Source: CAZRQL01 sp964602415
GTDB lineage: Bacteria > Bacteroidota > Bacteroidia > Cytophagales > Flammeovirgaceae
NCBI GenBank assembly: GCA_964602415.1
Contig: CAZRQL010000002.1
Span: 124,001-188,000, forward strand
Length of the DNA: 64,000 nucleotides
Reading direction: 5' to 3'
The notes below the pieces were generated by a model. The model saw only the letters and a program-made list of their open reading frames with translations, ran no database searches and was not told the DNA's origin. The position numbers and the translations under genes are program-made. Shown piece by piece: positions 19,655 through 28,178 of this stretch. Each line of letters opens with the position of its first letter. Positions within the stretch are counted from its first letter, which is position 1.

Positions 19655-20595
19655 AACTGCTTGTCATTCGCTTTTCCTCAATTGGCGACATTGTGCTAAC
19701 AACGCCCGTGTTGAGAGTGTTGAAAACCCAACTCAATGCTGAGGTGCATTTTGCAACAAAAAAAAGCTATTCATTTGTCTTAGAAGCCAATCCACACATA
19801 GATAAATTCCATTTTTTGGATGAAAGCCTGCTTGATTTAATCAAGCGTCTGAAAAAAGAGCGGTTCGACTTTGTGGTTGATCTGCACAATAATTTGAGGA
19901 CCAAAATTATTTGCCTTTCGTTGGGTCGCCCATTCCGCTCATTTCCTAAACTCAATTTTCATAAGTGGCTTTGGATAAATTTCAAGGTCAACCTCATGCC
20001 CAAACTCCACATCGTGGACAGGTATTTTGAAGCCACCGTGCCTTTAGGTATCAAACCGGATGGCTTGGGACTGGACTACCACATCCCCCAAGGCCAAGAT
20101 ATAGAGGAATTTACAGCCCCTTTTGTAGCTTTTGTGATTGGTGGACAACATTTTACCAAAAGGCTTCCTGTCGAAAAAGTCATTGAGGCCATCAAGAAAA
20201 TCCCTTTTCCCGTTTTGTTGCTTGGCGGAAAAGAAGATTCAAGCAATGGTCAAATTATCGCGTCACATTTTTTTGAAAAACAAGTCATTAACTTATGTGG
20301 TCGCTACAATTTTCACCAGTCGGCCAGCTTGGTGAAGCAGAGTCTGGCCGTGCTGACCAACGACACAGGCCTCATGCACGTAGCGGCAGCCTTTGGCAAA
20401 AAAACAATCGTTTTTTGGGGCAATACCAGCCCAATGCTGGGAATGTATCCCTACAAGACCAAGCATATTAATCTTGAAAACAACCCTTTAAGCTGCCGAC
20501 CTTGCTCCAAAATAGGCTTTAACCGCTGCCCCAAAAAGCATTTCAAGTGTATGAATGAACTGGCTTTGGATGTTGACCTAACGAGCCGGGTTTAA
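19651..20595 (+). CDS. Glycosyltransferase family 9 (heptosyltransferase-like)
   Basis: A GT-B fold enzyme of 314 residues that adds a heptose-like sugar to the lipopolysaccharide core at the inner face of the cytoplasmic membrane. It begins with the family motif RFSSIGDIVLTTPVLRVLK and contains LTNDTGLMHVAAAFGKKTIVFWG near residues 235-257, where the nucleotide-sugar donor binds. A cysteine-rich end (SCRPCSKIGFNRCPKKHFKC) is usual in Bacteroidota members. It overlaps the MarR gene by four bases and the convergent thiL by four bases. The exact acceptor is unknown. Confidence 0.88.
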   Translation: MKLLVIRFSSIGDIVLTTPVLRVLKTQLNAEVHFATKKSYSFVLEANPHIDKFHFLDESLLDLIKRLKKERFDFVVDLHNNLRTKIICLSLGRPFRSFPKLNFHKWLWINFKVNLMPKLHIVDRYFEATVPLGIKPDGLGLDYHIPQGQDIEEFTAPFVAFVIGGQHFTKRLPVEKVIEAIKKIPFPVLLLGGKEDSSNGQIIASHFFEKQVINLCGRYNFHQSASLVKQSLAVLTNDTGLMHVAAAFGKKTIVFWGNTSPMLGMYPYKTKHINLENNPLSCRPCSKIGFNRCPKKHFKCMNELALDVDLTSRV

Positions 20596-21605
20596 AAGTG
20601 CTTCCAACCTTGTGCTTGGATTTCTACCTGTTTGCCTGATTTGGTTATCAACACCGCTTCTTTGTGTTTGTCGGTAAAGTATCCCACAAACGAAATATCA
20701 GGATGGTACTCAATTTTGGAGAAATCGCTCTGTGAGACACTGAAAAGCAACTCATAATCCTCGCCTCCATTGAGGGCACAAGTGGTGGGGTCTATTTTAA
20801 ACTCGATGGCGGCAAGCTCGTAAGCCGTCTGGGCAATGGGCAGTTTGTCTTCAAAAATAGTGATTCCTAAGTTGTTGGCTTTTTTAAGGTGCAACAATTC
20901 GGAGGCCAATCCATCCGAAATATCAATCATGGCCGTTGGCAACACCCCTTTTTCTGCCAAATCCGATACAATATCTGTTCTGGCTTCGGGCTTGAGTTGG
21001 CGCATAATAAGATAGGAGTGGTTTTCGAGTTGAGGGGTAAAGTTGGGGTTTGCCATGAAGACCTGTTTCTCGCGCTCCAATAGTTGCAGACCCAAATAAG
21101 CCGCTCCCAAATCGCCCGTTACACACAAAATATCACCGCTTTTTGCCCCTCCACGCCTGACTATGTTCTCTTTTGGGGCTGTGCCAATAGCCGTAACACT
21201 GACAATCAAACCGCTGCGTGAGGCAGTCGTGTCGCCTCCTGCCAATTCAACTCCGTAGTTTGAGCAGGCCGCATGAATACCCTCATAGAGTTCCTCAACG
21301 GCTTCCACGGTAAAACGGCTGCTCAGAGCCAAACTCACTATCACATGAGTAGGCTTGGCATTCATGGCACAAATATCTGAAAGATTGACAGCTATCGCTT
21401 TGTAACCCAAGTGTTTAAGTGGTGTATAAATCAGGTCAAAGTGTACTCCTTCAGCCAATAAGTCGCTTGATATGACCGTGGATTGCGAAGGCAAAATAAC
21501 CGTAGCGTCATCGCCCACACCAATATAAGTTGAGTCGTGGTGAATTTTTATTCCGCTCACCAACCTATCAATAAGACCAAATTCTCCAATTTCCTCAATT
21601 TTCAT
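20592..21605 (-). CDS. thiL: Thiamine-monophosphate kinase
   Basis: ThiL (337 residues) phosphorylates thiamine monophosphate to thiamine diphosphate with ATP and Mg. The family motifs are visible: IGVGDDATVI (Asp metal ligands), SSDLLAEGVHFD, KAIAVNLSDICAMNA, ELAGGDTTAS and MIDISDGLASELLHL. The fold is shared with PurM and SelD, but these motifs and the length are those of ThiL. It is a single gene. A TATTTTTG box four bases before the ATG predicts a leaderless message, and no TPP riboswitch is present. Confidence 0.93.
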   Translation of the reverse strand: MKIEEIGEFGLIDRLVSGIKIHHDSTYIGVGDDATVILPSQSTVISSDLLAEGVHFDLIYTPLKHLGYKAIAVNLSDICAMNAKPTHVIVSLALSSRFTVEAVEELYEGIHAACSNYGVELAGGDTTASRSGLIVSVTAIGTAPKENIVRRGGAKSGDILCVTGDLGAAYLGLQLLEREKQVFMANPNFTPQLENHSYLIMRQLKPEARTDIVSDLAEKGVLPTAMIDISDGLASELLHLKKANNLGITIFEDKLPIAQTAYELAAIEFKIDPTTCALNGGEDYELLFSVSQSDFSKIEYHPDISFVGYFTDKHKEAVLITKSGKQVEIQAQGWKHF

Positions 21606-22231
21606 ATCGCAAAAATACTAATGCGTCCGGTTTTTCGGCCACAGAAATATATTAAGGCCAGACCAATAGAGCGAATCCATAAAACAAAAAGGCCATAAAA
21701 CACAAAGGCCGGGTTTTATCCCGGCACTCTGTGATTCTTTCAACCAGCTATGAAAAAGAAAGGCCTAACGCACTGCATTAGCTTTTCACATACAAATTTA
21801 TGTGCAAAGGTTTTCGGTGCTAATAATTGAAAGAAAAAATATTTAAAAGAAAAAATATTTTCAAATTATACAACTGTTAATCAGATACTTGTTAGTATTT
21901 ATATTTTTTAAAATATAATTATTTTGTTAAAAAATTGTATTATTACGCTATCATCAAGAAGTTGTCTTTCTGAGAGTAGGAACAAAAGTTATCTTTCCAA
22001 TCATAATTGCCAATTAATTTCAAATCCAATCAAATTCTCCTATGTACCTTTGAAAGCTAATTCAAAAAAATCGAACAAAAGTTTTTATTTCATGCAACTA
22101 CAATTGACAAATTCTTACATTTGTGTTTGAAACATCGAAATATAACTGCACTTATTACTTTTTGAATTTAAGCAAAGAAAGTTATCAAATAACTATTTAT
22201 TTACCAACAAACTAAATAAATTTACTATATC
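21606..22231. other. 626-base non-coding region between divergent genes
   Basis: The thiL-side part holds the -7 box TATTTTTG (21610-21617, minus). It also holds a GC-rich hairpin, GCCGGG / CCCGGC (21708-21713, 21720-21725), without a clear T-tract. Further right is a 15-base direct repeat, AAAGAAAAAATATTT (21830-21844 and 21846-21860), in a very AT-rich stretch. A candidate -7 box TACATTTG (22116-22123) for the SPOR gene gives a leader of about 100 bases. I see no convincing coding sequence or known riboswitch. Confidence 0.5.
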
Positions 22232-23020
22232 ATGAAACAAAGAATCGTTGTAGCATTGCTGGTTTTTTCTTGGATGGTAGCAGCCACTCCGTTTGATGCA
22301 GAAGCCCAAACCCGTCGCCAACAAAGACGCGAAGAGAAAGAAAAGAAAAAAGCCGAAGAAGAAGCTAAGAAATTAGAAAAAATTGAAGCCTCAGACCCTA
22401 AAAAATTAGGTAAAGATGATTTGCGTACCCAAAACACCATGCTGCGCACTACCATAGGAACGTTGGAAGCCGAAAACAGCAAACTCAAAACCCGCAATGG
22501 TCAGTTGGAAAGCGAAGTGGAAGTTTTGAAGACTGAAAACGCACGCCTTGGCGAAGAACTTGAAAACGCCAAAAAAGACAACCAAGCCCTTTCCAATGAT
22601 TATGAAGCCCTTGCAGCCGAATACGAAGCCCTAAAAGCCAAGTTTGAAGCCACAGGAAGTGCCTCATCAAGCGACCCCAACGACCGCCGCCCTTGCCGCT
22701 TGTTGGAAAACAAATTGGCTCCTAACTCGTCTTACTTCGTTGATTCATTCAATCGCCTCAACACACAAGGATGGGGAGTGCAAATTTACTCCTTCAACAA
22801 CCTATGTGCGGCCATGGAAAAAGCCGTTGAGTTTCGCCAATACTACAGAATGTGGAAAACCTATATCACTGTGAAAGAAGTAAGTGGCAAAAAAATGTTT
22901 ACCGTTGTTTACGGCTCGATGAAAGATGAGTTGCAAGCAAGAACGTATCTTCAAAATTTCCGCAAAATCGCAAGAGACATCGAAGGCAAAAATGCTTTCC
23001 TTGTTCAACATTCTAACTAA
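22232..23020 (+). CDS. Coiled-coil protein with C-terminal SPOR-like domain
   Basis: An exported protein of 262 residues. The signal peptide ends near residue 26 (AEAQ). It is followed by a highly charged helix and a long coiled coil (about 70-142, TLEAENSKLKTRNGQLESEV and onward). The C-terminal domain (about 170-262) has the SPOR pattern: WGVQIYSFNN at the start and MFTVVYGSMKDELQARTYLQNFRK at the end. SPOR domains bind denuded septal peptidoglycan, so a cell-wall role in the periplasm is likely. It ends in a strong terminator that abuts the ruvB promoter. Confidence 0.75.
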   Translation: MKQRIVVALLVFSWMVAATPFDAEAQTRRQQRREEKEKKKAEEEAKKLEKIEASDPKKLGKDDLRTQNTMLRTTIGTLEAENSKLKTRNGQLESEVEVLKTENARLGEELENAKKDNQALSNDYEALAAEYEALKAKFEATGSASSSDPNDRRPCRLLENKLAPNSSYFVDSFNRLNTQGWGVQIYSFNNLCAAMEKAVEFRQYYRMWKTYITVKEVSGKKMFTVVYGSMKDELQARTYLQNFRKIARDIEGKNAFLVQHSN

Positions 23021-23041
23021 AATCAGGTTATCTTAATTTGT

Positions 23042-23072
23042 AAAGCGGCAAAAGCCGCTTTTTTTATTTTTG
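23042..23072 (+). terminator. Terminator fused to the ruvB promoter
   Basis: The stem AAAGCGGC / GCCGCTTT with loop AAAA is followed by T5-A-T5. The last T and A of that tract begin TATTTTTG (23065-23072), the -7 box of ruvB. The same bases thus end one transcript and start the next. Confidence 0.75.
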
Positions 23073-23076
23073 CAGT

Positions 23077-24096
23077 ATGAGAGAAGATTATTTGAGCGGC
23101 GAAAAATCAAAACTCAGTGCCAAGGAAAAAGAAATTGACCGTGCCCTCAGGCCGCTTAGTTTTGAGGACTTTAGCGGCCAGGTTCGCATAACTGACAACC
23201 TTCGGGTATTTGTGGGAGCGGCTTTGCAGCGAAAAGAGCCGCTGGATCATGTATTGTTGCATGGCCCCCCGGGACTGGGCAAAACAACCCTCTCGCATAT
23301 CATAGCCCATGAAATGAGAGCCGGTATCAAAAGCACTTCAGGCCCTGTGCTTGAAAAACCCGCCGATTTGGCCGGTCTCCTCACCAATCTTGAAAAAAAC
23401 GAAATCCTATTTATAGATGAGATACACAGACTCAACGCGGTGGTAGAAGAGTACTTGTATTCGGCTATGGAAGATTTCAGGATTGATATTATGCTCGACA
23501 GCGGCCCCAACGCAAGAACCATACAACTGAAAATCAATCCTTTTACGCTGATAGGAGCTACCACCAGAGCCGGGCTGCTTACCTCGCCTTTGCGGGCAAG
23601 ATTTGGCATCACCGCACGACTGGAATACTATGACACAGAACTGCTTACCTCGATAGTACAAAGAAACTGCGCGCTTTTACAGATAGAAATAGAGCCTCAA
23701 GCCGCCCATGAAATCGCCCGAAGGTCTCGCGGAACACCCAGAATCGCCAACAACTTACTGAGACGAACCCGTGATTTTGCTCAAATCAAAGGAAATGGTA
23801 CTATCAATAAAGCCATCGCCCGCATAGCCCTTCAAGCCCTCAATGTAGATGAACAAGGACTTGACGAAATGGACAAAAAAATCTTGAGCACCATAGTAGA
23901 AAAATTCAGCGGGGGACCGGTCGGACTCACGACCATTGCGACTGCTGTGGGAGAAGAAGCCGAAACCATCGAAGAAGTCTATGAGCCTTTTTTGATTCAA
24001 GAAGGATACATCAAAAGAACACCTCGCGGAAGAGAAGCCACAGCACTGGCCTACAAACATTTGGGCAAAGCGCATCAGCAGGATTTAGGAATTTGA
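23077..24096 (+). CDS. ruvB: Holliday junction branch-migration helicase RuvB
   Basis: RuvB (339 residues) is the AAA+ motor that, with RuvA, moves Holliday junctions in recombinational repair. Clear motifs are Walker [10 protein letters not shown] (about 67-75), Walker [11 protein letters not shown], sensor 1 [18 protein letters not shown] with the arginine finger, and sensor 2 [18 protein letters not shown]. The C-terminal winged helix contains [16 protein letters not shown]. It is a single gene whose ATG lies four bases after the -7 box. Its end overlaps the convergent GmhB-like gene by 12 bases. Confidence 0.97.
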   Translation: MREDYLSGEKSKLSAKEKEIDRALRPLSFEDFSGQVRITDNLRVFVGAALQRKEPLDHVLLHGPPGLGKTTLSHIIAHEMRAGIKSTSGPVLEKPADLAGLLTNLEKNEILFIDEIHRLNAVVEEYLYSAMEDFRIDIMLDSGPNARTIQLKINPFTLIGATTRAGLLTSPLRARFGITARLEYYDTELLTSIVQRNCALLQIEIEPQAAHEIARRSRGTPRIANNLLRRTRDFAQIKGNGTINKAIARIALQALNVDEQGLDEMDKKILSTIVEKFSGGPVGLTTIATAVGEEAETIEEVYEPFLIQEGYIKRTPRGREATALAYKHLGKAHQQDLGI

Positions 24097-24600
24097 ACCA
24101 ATCACTGCTATTGCTTGCGCAACATCCCTACAAACCCAATCTGCTACAGTTGGGGTTTGTAATTCGTGAGCCAAAAGAATACATCTCATCCCCAATGACT
24201 TAGCAGGTATCAAGTCCCGCTCTTTGTCTCCTATCATCCAACTTTGCAAAGGGTCTATATCAAATTTGGCTATGCCTTTCTCAAACATCATCTTATCGGG
24301 CTTAGAAAGATAAGACCTTGATTTTGAAGGATGATGGGGAGCATAATAAAGTTCATCCAGTACAAAACCAAATTGATGCTGCATTTTGTCGTGTATTTCA
24401 AAAACCCATTCGCGGCTATACAAGCCTTTGGCAATTCCGCCTTGATTGGTCGCCACTATTAAAATAAACCCTTGATTTTTAAGGGCTTTTAGTTCGTTTG
24501 CTATATCAGGGAGCACCAGTTGGTCTTCGCGGCAGATGTAGTCCCCAATTTCTACATTGAGCACTCCGTCGCGGTCTAAAAACACACATTTTTTTTTCAC
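24085..24600 (-). CDS. GmhB-like HAD phosphatase without the zinc-loop cysteines
   Basis: A HAD-IIIA phosphatase, about 171 residues from GTG 24600; an ATG at 24639 would overlap purM by 29 bases. The motifs are [11 protein letters not shown] (Asp nucleophile and acid/base), [11 protein letters not shown], and [17 protein letters not shown]. It resembles D-glycero-manno-heptose 1,7-bisphosphate phosphatase, which supplies heptose for lipopolysaccharide and fits the nearby GT9 gene. The zinc-binding cysteines of classical GmhB (C-x-H and C-x-C) are replaced: the loop reads [19 protein letters not shown]. Substrate is therefore less sure; histidinol-phosphatase-type relatives are the alternative. 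Confidence 0.8.
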   Translation of the reverse strand: MKKKCVFLDRDGVLNVEIGDYICREDQLVLPDIANELKALKNQGFILIVATNQGGIAKGLYSREWVFEIHDKMQHQFGFVLDELYYAPHHPSKSRSYLSKPDKMMFEKGIAKFDIDPLQSWMIGDKERDLIPAKSLGMRCILLAHELQTPTVADWVCRDVAQAIAVIGSNS

Positions 24601-24610
24601 AGCTACAAGG

Positions 24611-25783
24611 TTAATTTTTTTGATAAAAAAAGTCTCCAAATTCAGTTTTCAAAGTGAGTTGAGGGCTTTGGGCAGCCTCGGTATGGCCAATGATTTTGGC
24701 CTCAATACCAAAAGACTGAGACACTTGGATGATTTGCTCAGCCACTGAAGGCTCCACGTACAACTCAAAGCGATGCCCCATGTTAAAAGTCCGGTACATT
24801 TCGCGCCAGTCGGTATTGGCTGCCTGTTGGATATGGCCAAAAATAGGCGGCAAAGGGAAGAGATTATCCTTAACTACGTGTATATCAGATATAAAATGTA
24901 ATATCTTGGTTTGTCCGCCGCCACTGCAATGCACCATCCCCCTAACAAAAGGTCGAAACTCTTGCAAAACAGTCTTAACCACCGGGGCGTAAGTCCGGGT
25001 CGGCGAAAGCAGTAATTTGCCGAAATTAATTCCCGTAGTAGGCTCAATTTCAGTGAGTTCATGCGACCCAATGTAGGCCACCGAGTCATCCAATCCCTGA
25101 TCAAAAGTCTCAGGGTACTTGCTGGCCACATTTTTGGAAAAAATATCGTGTCGGGCAGAAGTCAGGCCATTGCTACCAATGCCGCTGTTGTAGGCTGTCT
25201 CATAAGAAGCCTTGCCATAAGAAGCCAAACCCACAATAACCAACCCGGGAACGATATGGGCATTGTCTATAATGTCTTGCCTCAACGCTCTGGCTGTCAA
25301 TGTACTATCTACTACCACGGTTCTGACCAAATCACCTAAATCGGCTGTCTCCCCTCCGGCTGAATGTATTGAAATACCCTGTTCCCTAAGTGTTTGTAAA
25401 ACTTTTTCTGTGCCTTCAATCAAAGCAGCAATCACTTCGCCGGGCACAAGCCGTTTGTTTCGGCCTATGGTAGAGGACAAAATCATATTGTCGCAAACCC
25501 CTACACAAAGCAAATCGTCGGTATTCATCACGATAGAGTCTTGCGCAATTCCCTGCCAGACCGAAAGATCGCCGGTTTCTCTCCAGTAGGCATAAGCCAA
25601 TGAAGATTTTGTACCCGCTCCATCAGCATGAACCAGCATGCAACAATGAGGGTCGTTGGTCAAATAATCGGGTAGTATTTTGCAAAAAGCTTTGGGATAG
25701 AGGCCTTTGTCAAGTTTTTGGATGGCGGAATGAACTTCTTGTTTGTCAGAAGAAACCCCGCGTTTGCTGTACAGATCAGGCAT
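24611..25783 (-). CDS. purM: Phosphoribosylformylglycinamidine cyclo-ligase (AIR synthetase)
   Basis: PurM (390 residues) closes the imidazole ring to give AIR in purine synthesis, using ATP. The motifs include VHADGAGTKSSLAYAYW, DSIVMNTDDLLCVGV, SAGGETADLGDLV, SNGLTSARHDI and the C-terminal GMVHCSGGGQTKILHF with FNMGHRFELYV. The protein is longer than the 345-residue E. coli form, as common in Bacteroidota. It belongs to the same superfamily as ThiL, encoded 3 kb away, but the motifs separate them clearly. The phosphatase gene follows closely on the same strand. Confidence 0.93.
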   Translation of the reverse strand: MPDLYSKRGVSSDKQEVHSAIQKLDKGLYPKAFCKILPDYLTNDPHCCMLVHADGAGTKSSLAYAYWRETGDLSVWQGIAQDSIVMNTDDLLCVGVCDNMILSSTIGRNKRLVPGEVIAALIEGTEKVLQTLREQGISIHSAGGETADLGDLVRTVVVDSTLTARALRQDIIDNAHIVPGLVIVGLASYGKASYETAYNSGIGSNGLTSARHDIFSKNVASKYPETFDQGLDDSVAYIGSHELTEIEPTTGINFGKLLLSPTRTYAPVVKTVLQEFRPFVRGMVHCSGGGQTKILHFISDIHVVKDNLFPLPPIFGHIQQAANTDWREMYRTFNMGHRFELYVEPSVAEQIIQVSQSFGIEAKIIGHTEAAQSPQLTLKTEFGDFFYQKN

Positions 25784-25805
25784 AGATTTAGTAAAATATT
25801 GACAA

Positions 25806-27275
25806 TCAATTAAATAAAAACCAACTTTCTACCAGTGATTTAGGTTCGGCGTATCGGTGGTAAAACTCGTTGGTTTTGGGATTGAAATCATAATCCAATG
25901 CCCAAACAGGGTGGTTTTTAGCTACTTCCGCAATTGCATGGGTGATAAAATAGAGTTCCTCGTCGGTCGTAGTGGGATGAAGGCTTAGCCTGATGGCACC
26001 CGGCTTTTGGGAAAGATCACCGCTGCTAATCTGGCTGGTAACCACCTGCGAAACCTCTTGTCCTATCTCAAAAAGATAATGGCCATACGTTCCGGCGCAA
26101 AAACACCCTCCCCTGACTTGCACACCAAAATAATCATTGAGCAATTTGACCGCTAAGTTGTAATGCAACCCTTTGATATAAAAGGATATAACAGCCAGTC
26201 TATGTCTATGGTTGGAGGCCAACACCACCACTTGGTCAATTTTGTCGAGTTCAGAAAAAACAATGTTGAGCATTTCCTCTTCTCGCTGTAAAATTTTTTC
26301 GACCTGCATGGCTTCTTTGAGTCGAATAGAGAGTGCTGTGCGTATGGTTTGCAAAAAAGGCGGCGTGCCTCCGTCTTCTCTGTCTTCAATGGTGTCTATG
26401 TATTCGTGCTCTTTCCATGGATTGGTCCATTTGACTGTGCCACCGCCGGGGTTGTCGGGGACTCGATTGTGGTACAATGATGAGTTGAAAATCAAGCACC
26501 CTGCGCTTCCGGGTCCACCCAAAAATTTATGGGGGGAAAAGTAAATCGCATCCAAATAGGCCAACGGCCTACCGACAGGGTGCATGTCAATCTGAATGTA
26601 AGGGGCAGAACAAGCAAAATCCACAAAACAAAGCCCCCCGTTTTGGTGCATGATTTCGGCTACATCGTGGTAAGGGGTCTGTATGCCCGTAACATTGGAA
26701 CAAGCCGTAATAGCCGCTATTTTCACTTTTCGGTCGGCATAGTCGGCCAGCAAACGTCGCAAATCATTCAAATCTATCAACCCTTCGGCATTGGGGGCTA
26801 TCACTTCCAAATCGCAAATCGTTTCCAGCCAAGAGGTTTGGTTGGAATGGTGCTCCATGTGGCTCACAAAAATCACGGGACGCTCCTGTGGGTCAATAGA
26901 CAAGCAGCCATGCCATTTTTCGGGAATCCTCAAACCCAATATTCTTTGAAATTTGTTAATCACTGCCGTCATGCCTGAGCCATAATTGATTATGCAGTCA
27001 TTGGGGGCGGCATTTACGTGGTTTTTGATGATTTGGCGGGCTTGGTGGTAGGCCAAGGTCATCGAAGTGCCACAAATGTTGGTTTCGGTGTGCGTATTGG
27101 CCACAAAAGGCCCGAAATCTTTGAGCAGTTTCTCCTCTATGGGCGCATAAAGCCTGCCGCTGGCCGTCCAGTCAGCATAGACCAACTTTTTACGCCCTTG
27201 CGGGGTATCAAACTCAACATCGTTACCCACTATTTTTTCGCGAAACGAAGCGAACCATTCCTCTAAACGCATCAT
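25806..27275 (-). CDS. Class V aminotransferase-fold PLP enzyme (cysteine desulfurase-like)
   Basis: A PLP enzyme of about 489 residues. A TTG at 27290 would add five residues; ATG 27275 or 27272 is preferred. Visible are the PLP contacts INYGSGMTAVINKF, the MEHHSNQTSWLE motif, AITACSNVTGIQTP, FVDFACSAPYI and the Schiff-base lysine in FSPHKFLGGPGSAG. The motif VQVRGGCFCAGTYGHYLF near the C-terminus resembles the cysteine-bearing loop of SufS/NifS-like desulfurases. The family also contains selenocysteine lyases and isopenicillin epimerase-like proteins, so the reaction is uncertain. It is a single gene next to purM. Confidence 0.82.
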   Translation of the reverse strand: MMRLEEWFASFREKIVGNDVEFDTPQGRKKLVYADWTASGRLYAPIEEKLLKDFGPFVANTHTETNICGTSMTLAYHQARQIIKNHVNAAPNDCIINYGSGMTAVINKFQRILGLRIPEKWHGCLSIDPQERPVIFVSHMEHHSNQTSWLETICDLEVIAPNAEGLIDLNDLRRLLADYADRKVKIAAITACSNVTGIQTPYHDVAEIMHQNGGLCFVDFACSAPYIQIDMHPVGRPLAYLDAIYFSPHKFLGGPGSAGCLIFNSSLYHNRVPDNPGGGTVKWTNPWKEHEYIDTIEDREDGGTPPFLQTIRTALSIRLKEAMQVEKILQREEEMLNIVFSELDKIDQVVVLASNHRHRLAVISFYIKGLHYNLAVKLLNDYFGVQVRGGCFCAGTYGHYLFEIGQEVSQVVTSQISSGDLSQKPGAIRLSLHPTTTDEELYFITHAIAEVAKNHPVWALDYDFNPKTNEFYHRYAEPKSLVESWFLFN

Positions 27276-27395
27276 ATTGATTTTTGGCAAGTTGAGTAAA
27301 AAATTTTACCCAAAAAAACGATTGTGGATTGATGGCTCGGCATACGGCACATAATTTAGATATAAATTATTGGTTATCAAATAATTGCAGTAAAA

Positions 27396-28169
27396 TTAGT
27401 TCACCTCCATCTGTTCGTCAACACCCAACAAACGAAGCTCAAACCTATTGAATCCTTCATAGACATCAATCTGTATTTGTTTGAGTTGAATTAACTCGAG
27501 TATAGCCAAAAAGTTGAAAATCAAGAGTATTTTGTTTTTGCTGTCCTCTATAATTCTCTCAAATGCAATCGGCTTATTTTCAAACTCCAACCATTTGACG
27601 ATATGAAGTTTTTGCTCTTCTACTGTGTAGGGGTAAGGACTCACCTTGTGTTCGACAAAAGTGTCTGCATCGGATTTGCGCTTGAGTACTTTTTGATACA
27701 CTTGCAACAACTTATACAAGCTGACATCTTGCAAATCAGCTTCTAAACCCAAGACCTCTTCAGTAATTCTTGCCGCTTCACCGGCTGCCATCCCGCGTTT
27801 GTGGAGCTTGACCATCCGCTCTTCCCAAGACTCAAAAGTCTCCAACGTGTCTTTGTATCTTTTGTACTCAAGCAGTTGCCTGATAAGCTCTTGACGAGGG
27901 TCAACTTCTTCGGCATCGAGATTTTCTTTCTCCAAAGTGGGCAGCAGCATTTTGGCTTTAATCCTAATGAGGGTAGCTGCTACCAATATAAATTCTCCTG
28001 CTACTTCAATATCCAATTTCTGAAGATTGTGGATATAATCCAAAAAATCATCGGTTATTTTGGAAATGGGTATATCGCGAATATCCAACTCGTCCCGCTT
28101 GATAAAAAACAACAGCAAGTCAAAAGGCCCCTCAAAAACAGGTAGTTTGATCTCAAACTTTTCACGCAT
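27396..28169 (-). CDS. scpA: Segregation and condensation protein A
   Basis: ScpA (257 residues) is the kleisin subunit that links SMC heads with ScpB and compacts the chromosome. The N-terminus has the family motif FEIKLPVFEGPFDLLLFFIKRDELDIRDIPI (quoted here as FEGPFDLLL and RDELDIRDIPI). It continues with ATLIRIKAKMLLP, and the C-terminal winged helix is ILLIFNFLAILELIQLKQI. It starts nine bases after the stop of the GT39 gene. The stop codon forms the TA of a TAGTTTTG box, four bases before the ATG. Confidence 0.93.
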   Translation of the reverse strand: MREKFEIKLPVFEGPFDLLLFFIKRDELDIRDIPISKITDDFLDYIHNLQKLDIEVAGEFILVAATLIRIKAKMLLPTLEKENLDAEEVDPRQELIRQLLEYKRYKDTLETFESWEERMVKLHKRGMAAGEAARITEEVLGLEADLQDVSLYKLLQVYQKVLKRKSDADTFVEHKVSPYPYTVEEQKLHIVKWLEFENKPIAFERIIEDSKNKILLIFNFLAILELIQLKQIQIDVYEGFNRFELRLLGVDEQMEVN

Positions 28170-28178
28170 GACACAAAA

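Noticed and set aside
20592..21605. TPP riboswitch upstream of thiL
   Set aside because: The -7 box lies four bases before the ATG, leaving no room for a leader, and no conserved TPP motif was found.
21924..22130. Small open frame of 68 codons before the SPOR gene
   Set aside because: Ser/Asn/Lys-rich composition of AT-rich non-coding DNA, no start signal and no similarity recognised.
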